From contig JAEYPY010000060.1 in the NCBI GenBank assembly GCA_023410295.1, positions 1 through 13,742 of the forward strand: a stretch of DNA of 13,742 bases, given 5' to 3'. Below are positions 1 to 8,060 of the stretch, piece by piece; the stretch's first letter is position 1, and every line of letters starts with the position of its first letter. The notes under the pieces were generated by a model. It was not told the origin of the DNA. It did no database searches and was given only the letters and a program-made list of their open reading frames with translations. The translations under genes and the position numbers were made by a program. Source of the stretch: Pseudomonadota bacterium. Its GTDB lineage: Bacteria > Pseudomonadota > Alphaproteobacteria > Caulobacterales > Aquidulcibacteraceae.

Positions 1-234
1 CATCTCTTTTATAGCGCCGAACACGCAGCGGAGGACGCGGGATTGCATGGCGAAGAGTCGCCCAGCCTCTTGGAGCATCTTTGCAACGCGCAGTTCTGGT
101 TCGAGTCGTTTCAGAACTGGCAGAGCGAGTTTCTGTCGACGGCGGTGCTGGTGGTGCTGACGATCTTCCTGCGCGAACGTGGCTCGCCGGAGTCCAAGCC
201 TGTGCAAGCGCCAAACTCGGCGACGGGTGGTTAG
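1..234 (+). CDS. DUF6766-like membrane protein, C-terminal part (5' end outside window)
   Basis: The open frame runs in from the left edge and stops at TAG 232-234, giving 77 codons. The visible residues contain a run of the type FWFESFQNWQSEFLS, then a hydrophobic helix (TAVLVVLTIFL), then RERGSPESKPV. From memory this 'NWQSEFL / hydrophobic helix / F-x-x-R-G-S-x-E-S-K' ending is typical of the DUF6766 family, small membrane proteins of unknown function common in Alphaproteobacteria. The gene therefore starts upstream of the window and most of it is missing. A TTG at 43 could serve as a start, but the in-frame coding continues to the left edge, so a truncated longer gene is more likely. The stop codon overlaps that of the convergent nuclease gene. 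No biochemical role can be given. Confidence 0.7.
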   Translation, partial: HLFYSAEHAAEDAGLHGEESPSLLEHLCNAQFWFESFQNWQSEFLSTAVLVVLTIFLRERGSPESKPVQAPNSATGG

Positions 235-710
235 AGTATGAGGTCGCCGCGGGCGTCGCACCACGGTTCGCGCCGGCCGCGCCAGGGGCGGGCGAGGCCG
301 TACGCGATCAGCGTTTCGCCGAGATCGCGGCCATCGACGCTGACGCGCGCAAGCACCCGGTCGTAGCGGTCGGTGCGGCCAGCGGAATAGATGTCGAGAG
401 CGCGGGCGCTGCGTATCATCGCGCGCACCGTGCGTGTTGCGCGCGCGGCGTGCGCGCGTTCGGCGGCGCAATGGGCGCGATCGCCTGTCTCCGGGGTATC
501 GATGTTCTCGATCCGATAGGTGACCCCATGCGCCGCGTCATGCAGCGTGTCCCCGTCGAACACGCGGATGCTGCCGGTGGAAACGGCGGGAGGCTGGCTC
601 GGCGCTTCGGCCCGAGGCGCGTCGCTGAACGCGGGGACAACGCCCAAGCCCAGGATGAGCGCGGCGCAGATATGGAGAATTACGAGGGGTGCGAGAGAGC
701 GGCGCAGCAC
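231..710 (-). CDS. exported thermonuclease-like (SNase family) protein
   Basis: A 159-residue protein with an N-terminal signal or anchor: MLRRS, then a hydrophobic stretch at about residues 8-28. A staphylococcal-nuclease fold follows at about 45-150. The motif DGDT lies at 52-55. R66, D71 and E74 (in YRIENIDTPET) and R118 (in YDRVLARV) match the spacing of R35, D40, E43 and R87 of the Staphylococcus enzyme (5 residues from R to D and 44 from E to R). The metal-binding and catalytic residues therefore look intact. The family cleaves DNA and RNA with calcium; an extracytoplasmic nuclease is expected. The start is GTG at 710, because an in-frame TGA lies two codons upstream and no earlier start exists. 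No clear ribosome-binding site is visible. It lies 43 bp downstream of the coiled-coil gene on the same strand and may be cotranscribed with it. Its TAA stop overlaps the TAG of the convergent gene. Confidence 0.85.
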   Translation of the reverse strand: MLRRSLAPLVILHICAALILGLGVVPAFSDAPRAEAPSQPPAVSTGSIRVFDGDTLHDAAHGVTYRIENIDTPETGDRAHCAAERAHAARATRTVRAMIRSARALDIYSAGRTDRYDRVLARVSVDGRDLGETLIAYGLARPWRGRREPWCDARGDLIL

Positions 711-753
711 GCGTCATGGTGAGCGCGCCAGGTGTTAGCGAAGCGTAAACGGT

Positions 754-2928
754 TTAGGCGCTGCGCGTGGATTTGAGCGCGTCGTCGCCGCCGGCCTGAA
801 TGAAGCGCTGCTCAATCGCGGCGACGGTATCGGCCACTTGTTCGAGCGTGCGGATGCTGCGGGTCTCAACGCCAATGATGCGTTCCTCGATGCGCGCGCG
901 CAGCGCGTCGAACTCGGCGGCGACATCGCGCGTATCGGGCGCTTCGAGATCAGCCAGGCGGCGGTCGTTGTCGGCGACGAAGCGGGCGACGTCCTGGCGC
1001 AACGTATCCAGCGCCTGAGCCTGCCGCTGCTCCATGGCCACAAGGCGATCTTCGAACGTGCGCACAACCTCTTCCGGCGTGCTCTGTTCGGCGGCGGCGA
1101 GGTGGCTGAGGCGCAGGTCCGCGAGCGCCAGTTCGAGCTGGTGCGCTCGCTCGTCCGTCTTGGTCGCGCTCTCAACGGCTTGGGCGGCGACGCGGTTGAG
1201 CATACGCGCGACGCCTTGCACTTGCTCGGCGATGTCGCCGGACTGGGCTTGTTGCGCCTCGATCTGCGTTTGTAGCGCCTGGATACGGTTGGTCAGGGCG
1301 GTGTCTGTCTCGGCGGCGTTGACGCGCGTGACGAGCGCGGCGACCTCCTCGCGCAGGACGGCCAGCGCTTGCGCCGTTTCGGTGCTGGCGGCGGCGTGTT
1401 CGAGCTGGGTGAGACGCTGTTCCAGCGGCGTCGTCGTAGCTTCGAGTCGATTGAGCGCGCCATCCAGCAGCGTAAGGCGGGCGAGGGCCCCGGCATGATC
1501 TTCGCGCAGGAGGTTGATGTCGCCGGCGGTTTGCTCGCGGGCGCGTTCGACTTGCGCAGCAATGCCCTGGACGGCGAGTTCGATGCGATGCTCGGCGGCG
1601 GCTTCGACGCGCTCGATCTCGGCGCGCAGGGTCTGTCGCAGATTGCCGAGGCCTTGATCGACTTCGCCAACGCGGGCGGATTGACCGTCGAAGCGTGCTT
1701 CCCAATGCGTTTGCGCGCGATGGACGGTGGCGCGCGCGTCCGACGCGGCTTCAGCCATGCGCCGTTCGGTGGTTTCGCGGAACTCCGACAGTTCATTGAT
1801 GGTGTTGCCGACGGCGGCGTCCACGAGCTTCAAGCGGGCCTGGTGGCTGAGCTGGTCTTCGCGCACGGCGACAATTTCGGCGGCGAGGCCGGCGCGTGCT
1901 TTTTCGAGCGCCGCGTGCTGTTCGCGCGCGGCGCGCGAGATGTCGGCGGCGAGCGCAGCGTCGGCGGCGCGGAGCGCGTTGGCGGTCTCTTCAAGCGCGG
2001 TCTGCGCGCCATCCTCGACATCGACGAGCTGGGCGCGGAGCTGCTCGGTGACGCGGGCGGTGAAGCGCTCGTTCTCGGTGATGCGGTCGCTCATGCCCGC
2101 CATGCGCTCGCCAGCTTCGGCGAAAGCCGCGTGCATGCGCGCGCGGGTTTCGGCGGCGCTGTCAGTCAGGCGCTGCTCCAGTACTTCGCGGACGCCGCGG
2201 AGTTCGTTGATCAGGTGCTCGACGGCGGCGTCTGCCTGGGCTGCGGCAGCGTCGGCGGCAGCCTGGACTTCGGCGAGGCCGGCGCTGAGGCGGTCGGTGG
2301 TCTCGTGGGCGAGGGCTGAGAAATCGTCTGCGACGGCGTGCTTCAGAGCTTCGTGGGCGTCGGCGAGGATGTTGATCGAGCGTTCGGCGCTGTCGGCCCG
2401 TTGCTCGACCGAATTGACTCGCCGCTCTATCCCGGTGGCGCGCTCGTCCTGAACATGGCCGAGTGCGGTCAGATTGTCCTCGATCACCGCTAGGTGCACC
2501 TGGACGCCGGTGAAGGTGTTGTTCACTTCTTGCTGGGTTTGGCCGAGCGCGTGGGCGGTGTCGCCGGCCAACGCTTCGACTTCGCCGACGCGGGCCGTCA
2601 CATCAAAGAGCGAGGTGTCGAGCGCGGCGACCGCGCCGTCGAGGCTGGACGTGGCGGTGCTGAGGCGGCGTTCGAGCGCCTTCAGGCGCTGGCGGATGGC
2701 AAAACCTTCGGGCGACTCAGGCGGCGGCGCAAAGATCGCGCGCTGATCGGCCTCAGCCGTAGTTTGTTCATCCTCGCGGAGCGCGCTCAGCTGATCGACG
2801 ATTGCGCTCTTCAGCACGACATCGGTGAGATAGTCGCTGAGATTCATGCCCAGCCGCTCGGCTTCCGCGACCGCTTTTTCGCGCACCGCCGGCTCAACAC
2901 CCTTCAGCACCCAGGAACCTTCACTCAT
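754..2928 (-). CDS. large coiled-coil protein with PodJ-like N-terminus (candidate polar scaffold)
   Basis: A 724-residue, Ala/Glu/Arg-rich, almost wholly helical protein with no signal peptide or transmembrane segment. Residues 1-45 form a distinct compact module: W-x-L-K-G-V-E-P, then a basic/acidic helix, then LGMNLSDYL. This resembles the 'PWSVKGIDPKARE...SGMTLGEWLN' start of PodJ-type polarity factors as I remember it, and loosely a ribbon-helix-helix unit. Residues of about 75-705 are heptad-like, with many RxxxLE and TxRVxxxE blocks, consistent with long coiled coils. Unlike PodJ it lacks a membrane span and a C-terminal SPOR domain. Two adjacent ATGs exist (2931 and 2928). The second is preferred because GAGG at 2934-2937 sits 5 nt from it but only 2 nt from the first. 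A scaffold or chromosome/cell-pole organising role is inference. Other coiled-coil or apolipoprotein-like roles are possible. Confidence 0.75.
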   Translation of the reverse strand: MSEGSWVLKGVEPAVREKAVAEAERLGMNLSDYLTDVVLKSAIVDQLSALREDEQTTAEADQRAIFAPPPESPEGFAIRQRLKALERRLSTATSSLDGAVAALDTSLFDVTARVGEVEALAGDTAHALGQTQQEVNNTFTGVQVHLAVIEDNLTALGHVQDERATGIERRVNSVEQRADSAERSINILADAHEALKHAVADDFSALAHETTDRLSAGLAEVQAAADAAAAQADAAVEHLINELRGVREVLEQRLTDSAAETRARMHAAFAEAGERMAGMSDRITENERFTARVTEQLRAQLVDVEDGAQTALEETANALRAADAALAADISRAAREQHAALEKARAGLAAEIVAVREDQLSHQARLKLVDAAVGNTINELSEFRETTERRMAEAASDARATVHRAQTHWEARFDGQSARVGEVDQGLGNLRQTLRAEIERVEAAAEHRIELAVQGIAAQVERAREQTAGDINLLREDHAGALARLTLLDGALNRLEATTTPLEQRLTQLEHAAASTETAQALAVLREEVAALVTRVNAAETDTALTNRIQALQTQIEAQQAQSGDIAEQVQGVARMLNRVAAQAVESATKTDERAHQLELALADLRLSHLAAAEQSTPEEVVRTFEDRLVAMEQRQAQALDTLRQDVARFVADNDRRLADLEAPDTRDVAAEFDALRARIEERIIGVETRSIRTLEQVADTVAAIEQRFIQAGGDDALKSTRSA

Positions 2929-2933
2929 CATAG

Positions 2934-2937
2934 CCTC
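2934..2937 (-). promoter_or_regulatory. ribosome-binding site of the coiled-coil gene
   Basis: On the minus strand GAGG lies 2 nt before the first ATG and 5 nt before the second. This spacing favours the second ATG (base 2928) as the start. Confidence 0.45.
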
Positions 2938-3240
2938 GCGTGCGTGATCTCATGGAATGAGGCATCGTGCTTAAGGGCGCGTAAAATCTAGGCTTTTGCG
3001 TTTCATTAAGACGCCCGCGCGGGCGCACGTGCGCAAAACCATGGCGCGACTGCAGCGGAGTCCAAATTTTCAAACATCGCCGCGCGCGGACGGGCACAAA
3101 TCATGCGATGCTGTGTTCCGCATTGGGGCGGGTTAGGCGCACCTGCGCTGCGCTCTCCTTGCTGGCGCCATGTTCCTCATGGCGATTTAGTAAGCGTCGG
3201 CCGCACGGACTACCTATTTAGAGTCTGGGCGGGGCGCGAC

Positions 3241-3245
3241 GGAGG
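3241..3245 (+). promoter_or_regulatory. ribosome-binding site of prkA
   Basis: A full GGAGG core lies 4 nt before the ATG at 3250. It fixes this start over an upstream in-frame extension reaching 3103, whose extra 49 residues do not look like PrkA sequence. Confidence 0.8.
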
Positions 3246-3249
3246 CACA

Positions 3250-5190
3250 ATGTCTGAAGAACTCTTTCGCAGCTACGCACGCTCCTATGAACAGCGGCGT
3301 GAAGCGGAAATGTCGCTGCAGGATTTCCTGGCGCTCTGCCGCGACGACCCGATGGCCTATGCGAGCGCGCACGAGCGCCTGCTTGCGGCGATCGGCGAAC
3401 CCAGAATGGTGGATACATCCAAGGATGCGCGGCTCGGGCGCATCTTCATGAACCGCACGGTGCGGTTCTACCCGGCGTTCGCGGAATTCTACGGCATGGA
3501 AGAGACGATCGAACGGATCGTCGCCTTCTTCCGCCACGCCGCGCAAGGTTTGGAAGAGCGCAAGCAGATCCTTTACCTGCTCGGGCCCGTCGGTGGCGGT
3601 AAGTCTTCGCTGGCGGAGCGCTTGAAGGCGCTGATGGAGGATCAGCCGATCTACGTGCTGAAGGCCGGCGACGAGATGAGCCCGGTGTTCGAGCACCCGC
3701 TCGGGCTCTTCAATCCGGAAGTCTGGGGTGCAAAGCTCGAAGACGAATACGGCATCCCAGTGCGGCGCCTGACCGGGCTCATGAGCCCCTGGTGTGTGAA
3801 GCGGCTCGACGAGTTCGGCGGCGACATCACCAAGTTCCGCGTCGCCAAGCTCAACCCATCGCGACTGCGGCAAATCGCCGTGGCGAAGACCGAACCTGGC
3901 GATGACAACAACCAGGATGTCAGCTCGCTGGTCGGCAAGGTCGATATCCGCAAGCTCGAAATGCACGCGCAGAACGATCCCGACGCGTACTCATATTCTG
4001 GCGGCCTCAACCGCGCCAACCAGGGCATGCTCGAATTCGTCGAGATGTTCAAAGCGCCGATCAAGATGCTGCACCCGCTGCTGACGGCGACGCAGGAAGG
4101 CAATTACGTCGGTACGGAAAATATCGGCGCGATCCCGTTCACCGGCATCATCATGGCGCACTCGAACGAAGCCGAGTGGCAGTCGTTCAAGAACAACAAG
4201 AACAACGAGGCCTTCATCGACCGTATCTACGTGATCAAGGTGCCGTACTGCCTGCGCGTCGATGAAGAGAAGAAGATCTACGAAAAGCTGGTGCGCACAT
4301 CAGAGCTAGCCGAAGCGCCCTGCGCGCCGGGCACACTAGAAATGCTGGCGCGGTTTTCGGTGCTCTCACGTTTGAAGGAGCACGAGAACTCCAACCTGTT
4401 CGCCAAGATGCGCGTTTATAACGGCGAGAGCCTCAAAGAAGTCGATCCCAAGGCGCGCACGCTGCAGGAATACAAGGACGCTGCCGGCGTCGATGAGGGC
4501 ATGGACGGCATCTCGACGCGCTTTGCGTTCAAGGTGCTGGCCGCGACCTTCAATCACGACACCAACGAGGTGGCTGCCGATCCGGTTCACCTGATGTACG
4601 TGCTCGAACAGCAAATCCGCCGCGAACAATTCCCGCAGGAAACGGAAGCCAAGCTACTCGAATTCATCAAAGCCGAGCTTGGTCAGCGCTATGCCGAGTT
4701 CATCGGCAACGAGATTCAGAAGGCGTATCTCGAAAGCTACCACGATTACGGGCAGAACCTGTTCGATCGCTACGTCGATTACGCTGACGCTTGGATCGAA
4801 GACATCGATTTCAAGGATCCTGACACAGGCCAGCTCTTAAATCGCGAACTGCTCAATCAAGAGCTGTCTAAAATCGAAAAGCCGGCGGGCATCGCCAACC
4901 CGAAGGATTTCCGCAACGAGGTGGTGAAGTTCACGTTGCGTGCACGCGCCAGCCATGGCGGCAAAAATCCGTCGTGGACCTCGTACGAAAAAATCCGCGA
5001 AGTGATCGAACGGCGCATGTTCTCCCAAGTTGAGGATCTGCTGCCCGTGATCAGCTTCGGCTCGAAGAAGGACGGCGAGACCGAGAAGAAGCACGAAGAA
5101 TTCGTGATGCGCATGGTCGAGCGCGGGTACACCGAGCGGCAGGTGCGCAGGCTGGTCGAGTGGTACATGCGCGTGAAGCAAGCGGGGTAG
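3250..5190 (+). CDS. prkA: PrkA family AAA+ serine protein kinase
   Basis: A 646-residue protein, close to the usual length of E. coli YeaG/PrkA (about 644). The N-terminal two thirds is the PrkA AAA+ domain. The P-loop is GPVGGGKSS at 112-120 (Lys118), the conserved block NRANQGMLEFVEMFK starts at 254, and the sensor-like segment GIIMAHSNEAEW lies at about 299-310. The C-terminal PrkA domain (about 390-640) is the kinase-like part in the family. PrkA proteins are cytosolic, ATP-binding proteins linked to sporulation in Bacillus and to starvation and stress survival in enterobacteria; substrates are poorly defined, and protease activity has also been proposed for the family. Start chosen at ATG 3250 because of the GGAGG 4 nt upstream and because MSEELF is a family-like beginning. 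It is the first gene of a tight operon with the YeaH and SpoVR homologues, its usual partners. Confidence 0.97.
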   Translation: MSEELFRSYARSYEQRREAEMSLQDFLALCRDDPMAYASAHERLLAAIGEPRMVDTSKDARLGRIFMNRTVRFYPAFAEFYGMEETIERIVAFFRHAAQGLEERKQILYLLGPVGGGKSSLAERLKALMEDQPIYVLKAGDEMSPVFEHPLGLFNPEVWGAKLEDEYGIPVRRLTGLMSPWCVKRLDEFGGDITKFRVAKLNPSRLRQIAVAKTEPGDDNNQDVSSLVGKVDIRKLEMHAQNDPDAYSYSGGLNRANQGMLEFVEMFKAPIKMLHPLLTATQEGNYVGTENIGAIPFTGIIMAHSNEAEWQSFKNNKNNEAFIDRIYVIKVPYCLRVDEEKKIYEKLVRTSELAEAPCAPGTLEMLARFSVLSRLKEHENSNLFAKMRVYNGESLKEVDPKARTLQEYKDAAGVDEGMDGISTRFAFKVLAATFNHDTNEVAADPVHLMYVLEQQIRREQFPQETEAKLLEFIKAELGQRYAEFIGNEIQKAYLESYHDYGQNLFDRYVDYADAWIEDIDFKDPDTGQLLNRELLNQELSKIEKPAGIANPKDFRNEVVKFTLRARASHGGKNPSWTSYEKIREVIERRMFSQVEDLLPVISFGSKKDGETEKKHEEFVMRMVERGYTERQVRRLVEWYMRVKQAG

Positions 5191-5200
5191 GCGCCGGCGC

Positions 5201-6508
5201 ATGAACATCATCGATCGGCGGCTCAATCCGGGCGGCAAAAGCTTCGCCAATCGTCAGCGTTTCTTGCGCCGCGCCCGCGCGCAGGTGCGGCGCGCTGTGC
5301 GCGAAGCCTCGTCCAGCCGCTCGATCAAGGATGCGGGCAAGGGCGGGGAGGTCTCGATTCCAGCCGGCGGGGTTCACGAGCCGCATCTGCGCCGGGCTTC
5401 GCAAGGCGGCGCGCGCGATTATGTGCTGCCTGGCAACAAGAAATACGTCACCGGCGACACCATCCCGCGTCCCGATCAGGGCGGCGGGCAAGGCTCAAAG
5501 GCGAGCGATAGCGGCGAAGGCGAGGACGAGTTTCGCTTCGCGCTTTCAGACGAAGAATATCTCGATCTTTATTTGGAAGATCTCGAACTGCCGGACTTGG
5601 CGAAGCGCCAAGTGACGGGCGCGACATCGGTGCTGTGGCGCCAGGCCGGCTACTCGGTGTCGGGTCCGCCGTCGCGCATCTCCGTGCCTCGGACGCTGCG
5701 CCATTCGATGTCGCGCCGGATCGCGCTGAAGCGGCCGAAGCCGGAGGAAATTCACGCGTTGCGTGAAGAGATCGAAAAACTCGAGCGCGAAGGCGGCCAT
5801 TACGACGAACTGGTGAAACTGCGCGCGGACCTCGAAAAGCGCCTAACCCGCACCAAGCGCATTCCCTACATCGATCCGGTGGACGTGCGTTATCGGCGAC
5901 TCGAATCCAATCCAAAGCCAATCGCGAAAGCGGTGATGTTCTGCTTGATGGATGTCTCGGGCTCGATGAACGAGCACATGAAGGATTTGGCGAAGCGCTT
6001 CTACTCGCTGCTCTATCTCTTCCTGAACCGGCGTTACGAGCACGTCGATGTCGTTTTCATTCGTCACACGCACGAAGCGTCGGAGGTGGATGAGCAGACT
6101 TTCTTCTATTCGCGCGAGACCGGCGGCACCGTGGTGTCGACTGCGCTCTTCAAGATGCAGGAGATCGTGCGCGATCGGTACCCGGTCGATCAGTGGAACA
6201 TCTACGCGGCGCAAGCGAGCGACGGCGACAACACCTCAAGCGACAATGCCGTGGTGCTGGCGCAGCTGAAAGACGCGATCCTGCCGATCTGCCAGTACTA
6301 CGCTTACGTCGAAGTCGGCATGGACGATGAAGACGATCACCCGGGCGCGGGCGAACCCAGCACCAATCTCTGGCGCGCGTACCGGCGCATTCCGGACGAT
6401 CAGCCGTTCGCGATGCGCAAAGTACGTCACCGGCGCGACATTTATCCGGTGTTCCGCGAATTGTTTGCGCGCCGGCCGGAAGGCGTGGCCGCGGAGGGCG
6501 GCGGATGA
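5201..6508 (+). CDS. yeaH: YeaH/YhbH family protein (DUF444, VWA-like)
   Basis: A 435-residue protein near the E. coli YeaH length (about 427). It begins MNIIDRRLNPGGKSFANRQRF, the characteristic family start, rich in Arg and Lys. A low-complexity, Gly/Ser-rich linker covers about 80-110. The C-terminal half has a von Willebrand factor A-like fold with a MIDAS metal site: DVSGS at 251-255 and GGT at 308-310 (Thr310). In enterobacteria YeaH interacts functionally with YeaG/PrkA under nutrient stress, so it is presumably the partner or adaptor of the preceding kinase. It starts 10 bp after the prkA stop. No good Shine-Dalgarno is seen before the ATG, which suggests translation coupled to prkA. 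Its last bases overlap the start of spoVR (ATGA). Confidence 0.95.
   Translation: MNIIDRRLNPGGKSFANRQRFLRRARAQVRRAVREASSSRSIKDAGKGGEVSIPAGGVHEPHLRRASQGGARDYVLPGNKKYVTGDTIPRPDQGGGQGSKASDSGEGEDEFRFALSDEEYLDLYLEDLELPDLAKRQVTGATSVLWRQAGYSVSGPPSRISVPRTLRHSMSRRIALKRPKPEEIHALREEIEKLEREGGHYDELVKLRADLEKRLTRTKRIPYIDPVDVRYRRLESNPKPIAKAVMFCLMDVSGSMNEHMKDLAKRFYSLLYLFLNRRYEHVDVVFIRHTHEASEVDEQTFFYSRETGGTVVSTALFKMQEIVRDRYPVDQWNIYAAQASDGDNTSSDNAVVLAQLKDAILPICQYYAYVEVGMDDEDDHPGAGEPSTNLWRAYRRIPDDQPFAMRKVRHRRDIYPVFRELFARRPEGVAAEGGG
6493..6498 (+). promoter_or_regulatory. ribosome-binding site of spoVR inside the end of yeaH
   Basis: GGAGGG lies 6 nt before the ATG at 6505. The spoVR gene therefore has its own strong site although it overlaps yeaH by 4 nt. 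Confidence 0.75.
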
Positions 6509-8046
6509 GCATGCTGGCTGATTCCAAGCTGCTCTACAGCGGCCCCGATTGGGACTTCGACCTGATCAAGCGCGTGCACGAAGCATGCGGCGAGATCGGC
6601 ATCAAGGAGATGGGGCTCGATCCCTATCCCAATCAGATCGAGGTGATCACGGTCGAGCAGATGCTGGACGCTTATGCTTCGACAGGCATGCCGCTCTTTT
6701 ATCGCCACTGGAGCTTCGGCAAGGAGTTCGCACGCAACGAGGCGCTCTATCGCAAGGGCTATCAGGGCCTCGCGTACGAGATCGTCATCAATTCCAATCC
6801 GTGCATCGTCTACATCATGGAGGAAAACTCCGCGACGATGCAGACGCTGGTGCTGGCGCATGCCGGCTACGGCCACAGCCACTTCTTCAAGAACAATTAC
6901 GTGTTCAAGCAGTGGACGGACGCGGACGGCATTCTGGACTATCTCGAATTCGCGCGCGGCCTGATCGCGAAATACGAGGATCGCTACGGGCAGGAGAATG
7001 TCGAGCGCTTGCTTGACGCGGCGCACGCGTTGCAGAGCCACGGCATCCATCGCTTTCCGCGCAAGCGCATGCCGGATTTGCGCTCCGAGCAGCGGCGCGA
7101 GGAAGAGCGTCGCCGGCACGGCGAGCAGCTGTTTAACGATCTCTGGCGCACGGTGCCGACAAGCGGCAAGCGCAAGCGCAGCAGCGATGAAGACGCGCGT
7201 CGCAAAGCGCTGCTCGGCCTGCCGGAAGAGAATCTGCTCTACTTCCTGGAGAAGACGGCGCCGCGTCTCGCGGGCTGGCAGCGTGAAGTGCTGCGCATGG
7301 TGCGGATGATCAACCAGTACTTCTATCCGCAGCGGCAAACCAAGGTGATGAATGAGGGCTGCGCCACCTACACGCACCACCGCATCATGAATCGCCTGCA
7401 CGAGAAGGGGCAGATCGACGACGGCTCTTTCCTGGAATTCATCCACTCGCACACGAGCGTGGTGATGCAGCCGGCGTTCGATGACCGGCGCTACAGCGGC
7501 ATCAATCCTTACGCGCTCGGCTTTGCTATGTGCTGCGACATCGAGCGCATCTGCACCAAGCCGACGGACGAGGACCGCGAATGGATGCCGGATATTGCCG
7601 GTAACGGCGATCCTTACGGCACGCTGCGGCACATCTGGGCGAACTATCGTGACGAGAGCTTCGTTTCGCAATTCCTCTCGCCCGCCTGCATCCGCGATTT
7701 CGGCCTCTTCGATGTGCGTGACGATGAGGAAGAGGAGGAGATGCAGGTCGCCGCGATCCACGACGAACGTGGCTATCGCAAGATCAAGCGCGCGCTCTCC
7801 AAGCATTACGATACGGCCTATCGCGACGCGGACATTCAGATCGTCGATGTCGATCTCGTCGGCGACCGCAAGCTAATGCTGACGCACCGGGTGCTCGACG
7901 GCATCGTGCTGGAAGAGAGCGACGCGGAAAAAGTGTTGCAACACGTCGCCGATCTTTGGGGTTATGACGTGAAGCTGGTGGAGCAGGACGATAACGGCGT
8001 CGTGCGCGCGGAGCACACCGCGAGCCCGCGACGGCCGTTTATGTAA
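6505..8046 (+). CDS. spoVR: SpoVR family protein
   Basis: A 513-residue protein, matching the usual length of SpoVR/YcgB (about 470-510). Recognisable blocks include PYPNQIEVIT at about 41-50, PLFYRHWSFGKEF at about 63-75, AHAGYGHSHFFKNNYVF in the first third, and MNEGCATYTHHRIMNRLHEKG near the middle, rich in His and Glu. The tail contains the family's IVDVDLVGDRKLMLTH stretch. Bacillus SpoVR is linked to spore cortex formation. The non-spore-former homologues act in stationary phase and stress, and the gene is often found with prkA and yeaH, as here. A molecular activity is not established; the conserved His/Glu clusters hint at a metal site, which is inference. It is the last gene of the operon and ends 14 bp from the convergent helicase gene, with no obvious terminator between them. 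Confidence 0.96.
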   Translation: MSMLADSKLLYSGPDWDFDLIKRVHEACGEIGIKEMGLDPYPNQIEVITVEQMLDAYASTGMPLFYRHWSFGKEFARNEALYRKGYQGLAYEIVINSNPCIVYIMEENSATMQTLVLAHAGYGHSHFFKNNYVFKQWTDADGILDYLEFARGLIAKYEDRYGQENVERLLDAAHALQSHGIHRFPRKRMPDLRSEQRREEERRRHGEQLFNDLWRTVPTSGKRKRSSDEDARRKALLGLPEENLLYFLEKTAPRLAGWQREVLRMVRMINQYFYPQRQTKVMNEGCATYTHHRIMNRLHEKGQIDDGSFLEFIHSHTSVVMQPAFDDRRYSGINPYALGFAMCCDIERICTKPTDEDREWMPDIAGNGDPYGTLRHIWANYRDESFVSQFLSPACIRDFGLFDVRDDEEEEEMQVAAIHDERGYRKIKRALSKHYDTAYRDADIQIVDVDLVGDRKLMLTHRVLDGIVLEESDAEKVLQHVADLWGYDVKLVEQDDNGVVRAEHTASPRRPFM

Positions 8047-8060
8047 TTGGCGCGGCCCGC

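Larger units (their letters stand above)
2929..3249. promoter_or_regulatory. divergent intergenic region between coiled-coil gene and prkA operon
   Basis: About 320 bp without a convincing gene. It must hold the promoters of both the minus-strand coiled-coil gene and the plus-strand prkA operon. Visible are AT-richer patches (about 2970-3010 and 3061-3075) and a cluster of perfect short palindromes. A 14-bp palindrome at 3012-3025 (CGCCCGCGCGGGCG) overlaps a 12-bp palindrome at 3023-3034 (GCGCACGTGCGC), and a 10-bp palindrome sits at 3080-3089. These could be operator sites or simply reflect GC-rich composition. An AT-rich hexamer TATTTA near 3215 could serve as a -10 element for prkA, but no matching -35 is evident. 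I could not find a convincing sigma-54 or EcfG-type promoter. Confidence 0.5.

Noticed and set aside
738..762. Inverted repeat (TAAAC/GTTTA) at the stop of the coiled-coil gene as a terminator
   Set aside because: The loop would be a single base and no T-tract follows.
1369..2319. 316-codon open frame antisense to the coiled-coil gene
   Set aside because: Gly/Ala/Phe-rich shadow of a repetitive GC-rich gene, without motifs or a ribosome-binding site.
3160..3182. Possible heat-shock (RpoH-like) promoter, CTTGCT then CCTCAT
   Set aside because: The spacer is only 11 nt and the match is weak; not enough to claim.
3103..3249. N-terminal extension of prkA by 49 codons
   Set aside because: The extra residues do not resemble PrkA and the strong GGAGG favours ATG 3250.
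6442..7806. 454-codon open frame antisense to spoVR
   Set aside because: Its sequence is a mirror of spoVR codon bias in GC-rich DNA; spoVR on the other strand has clear family motifs.
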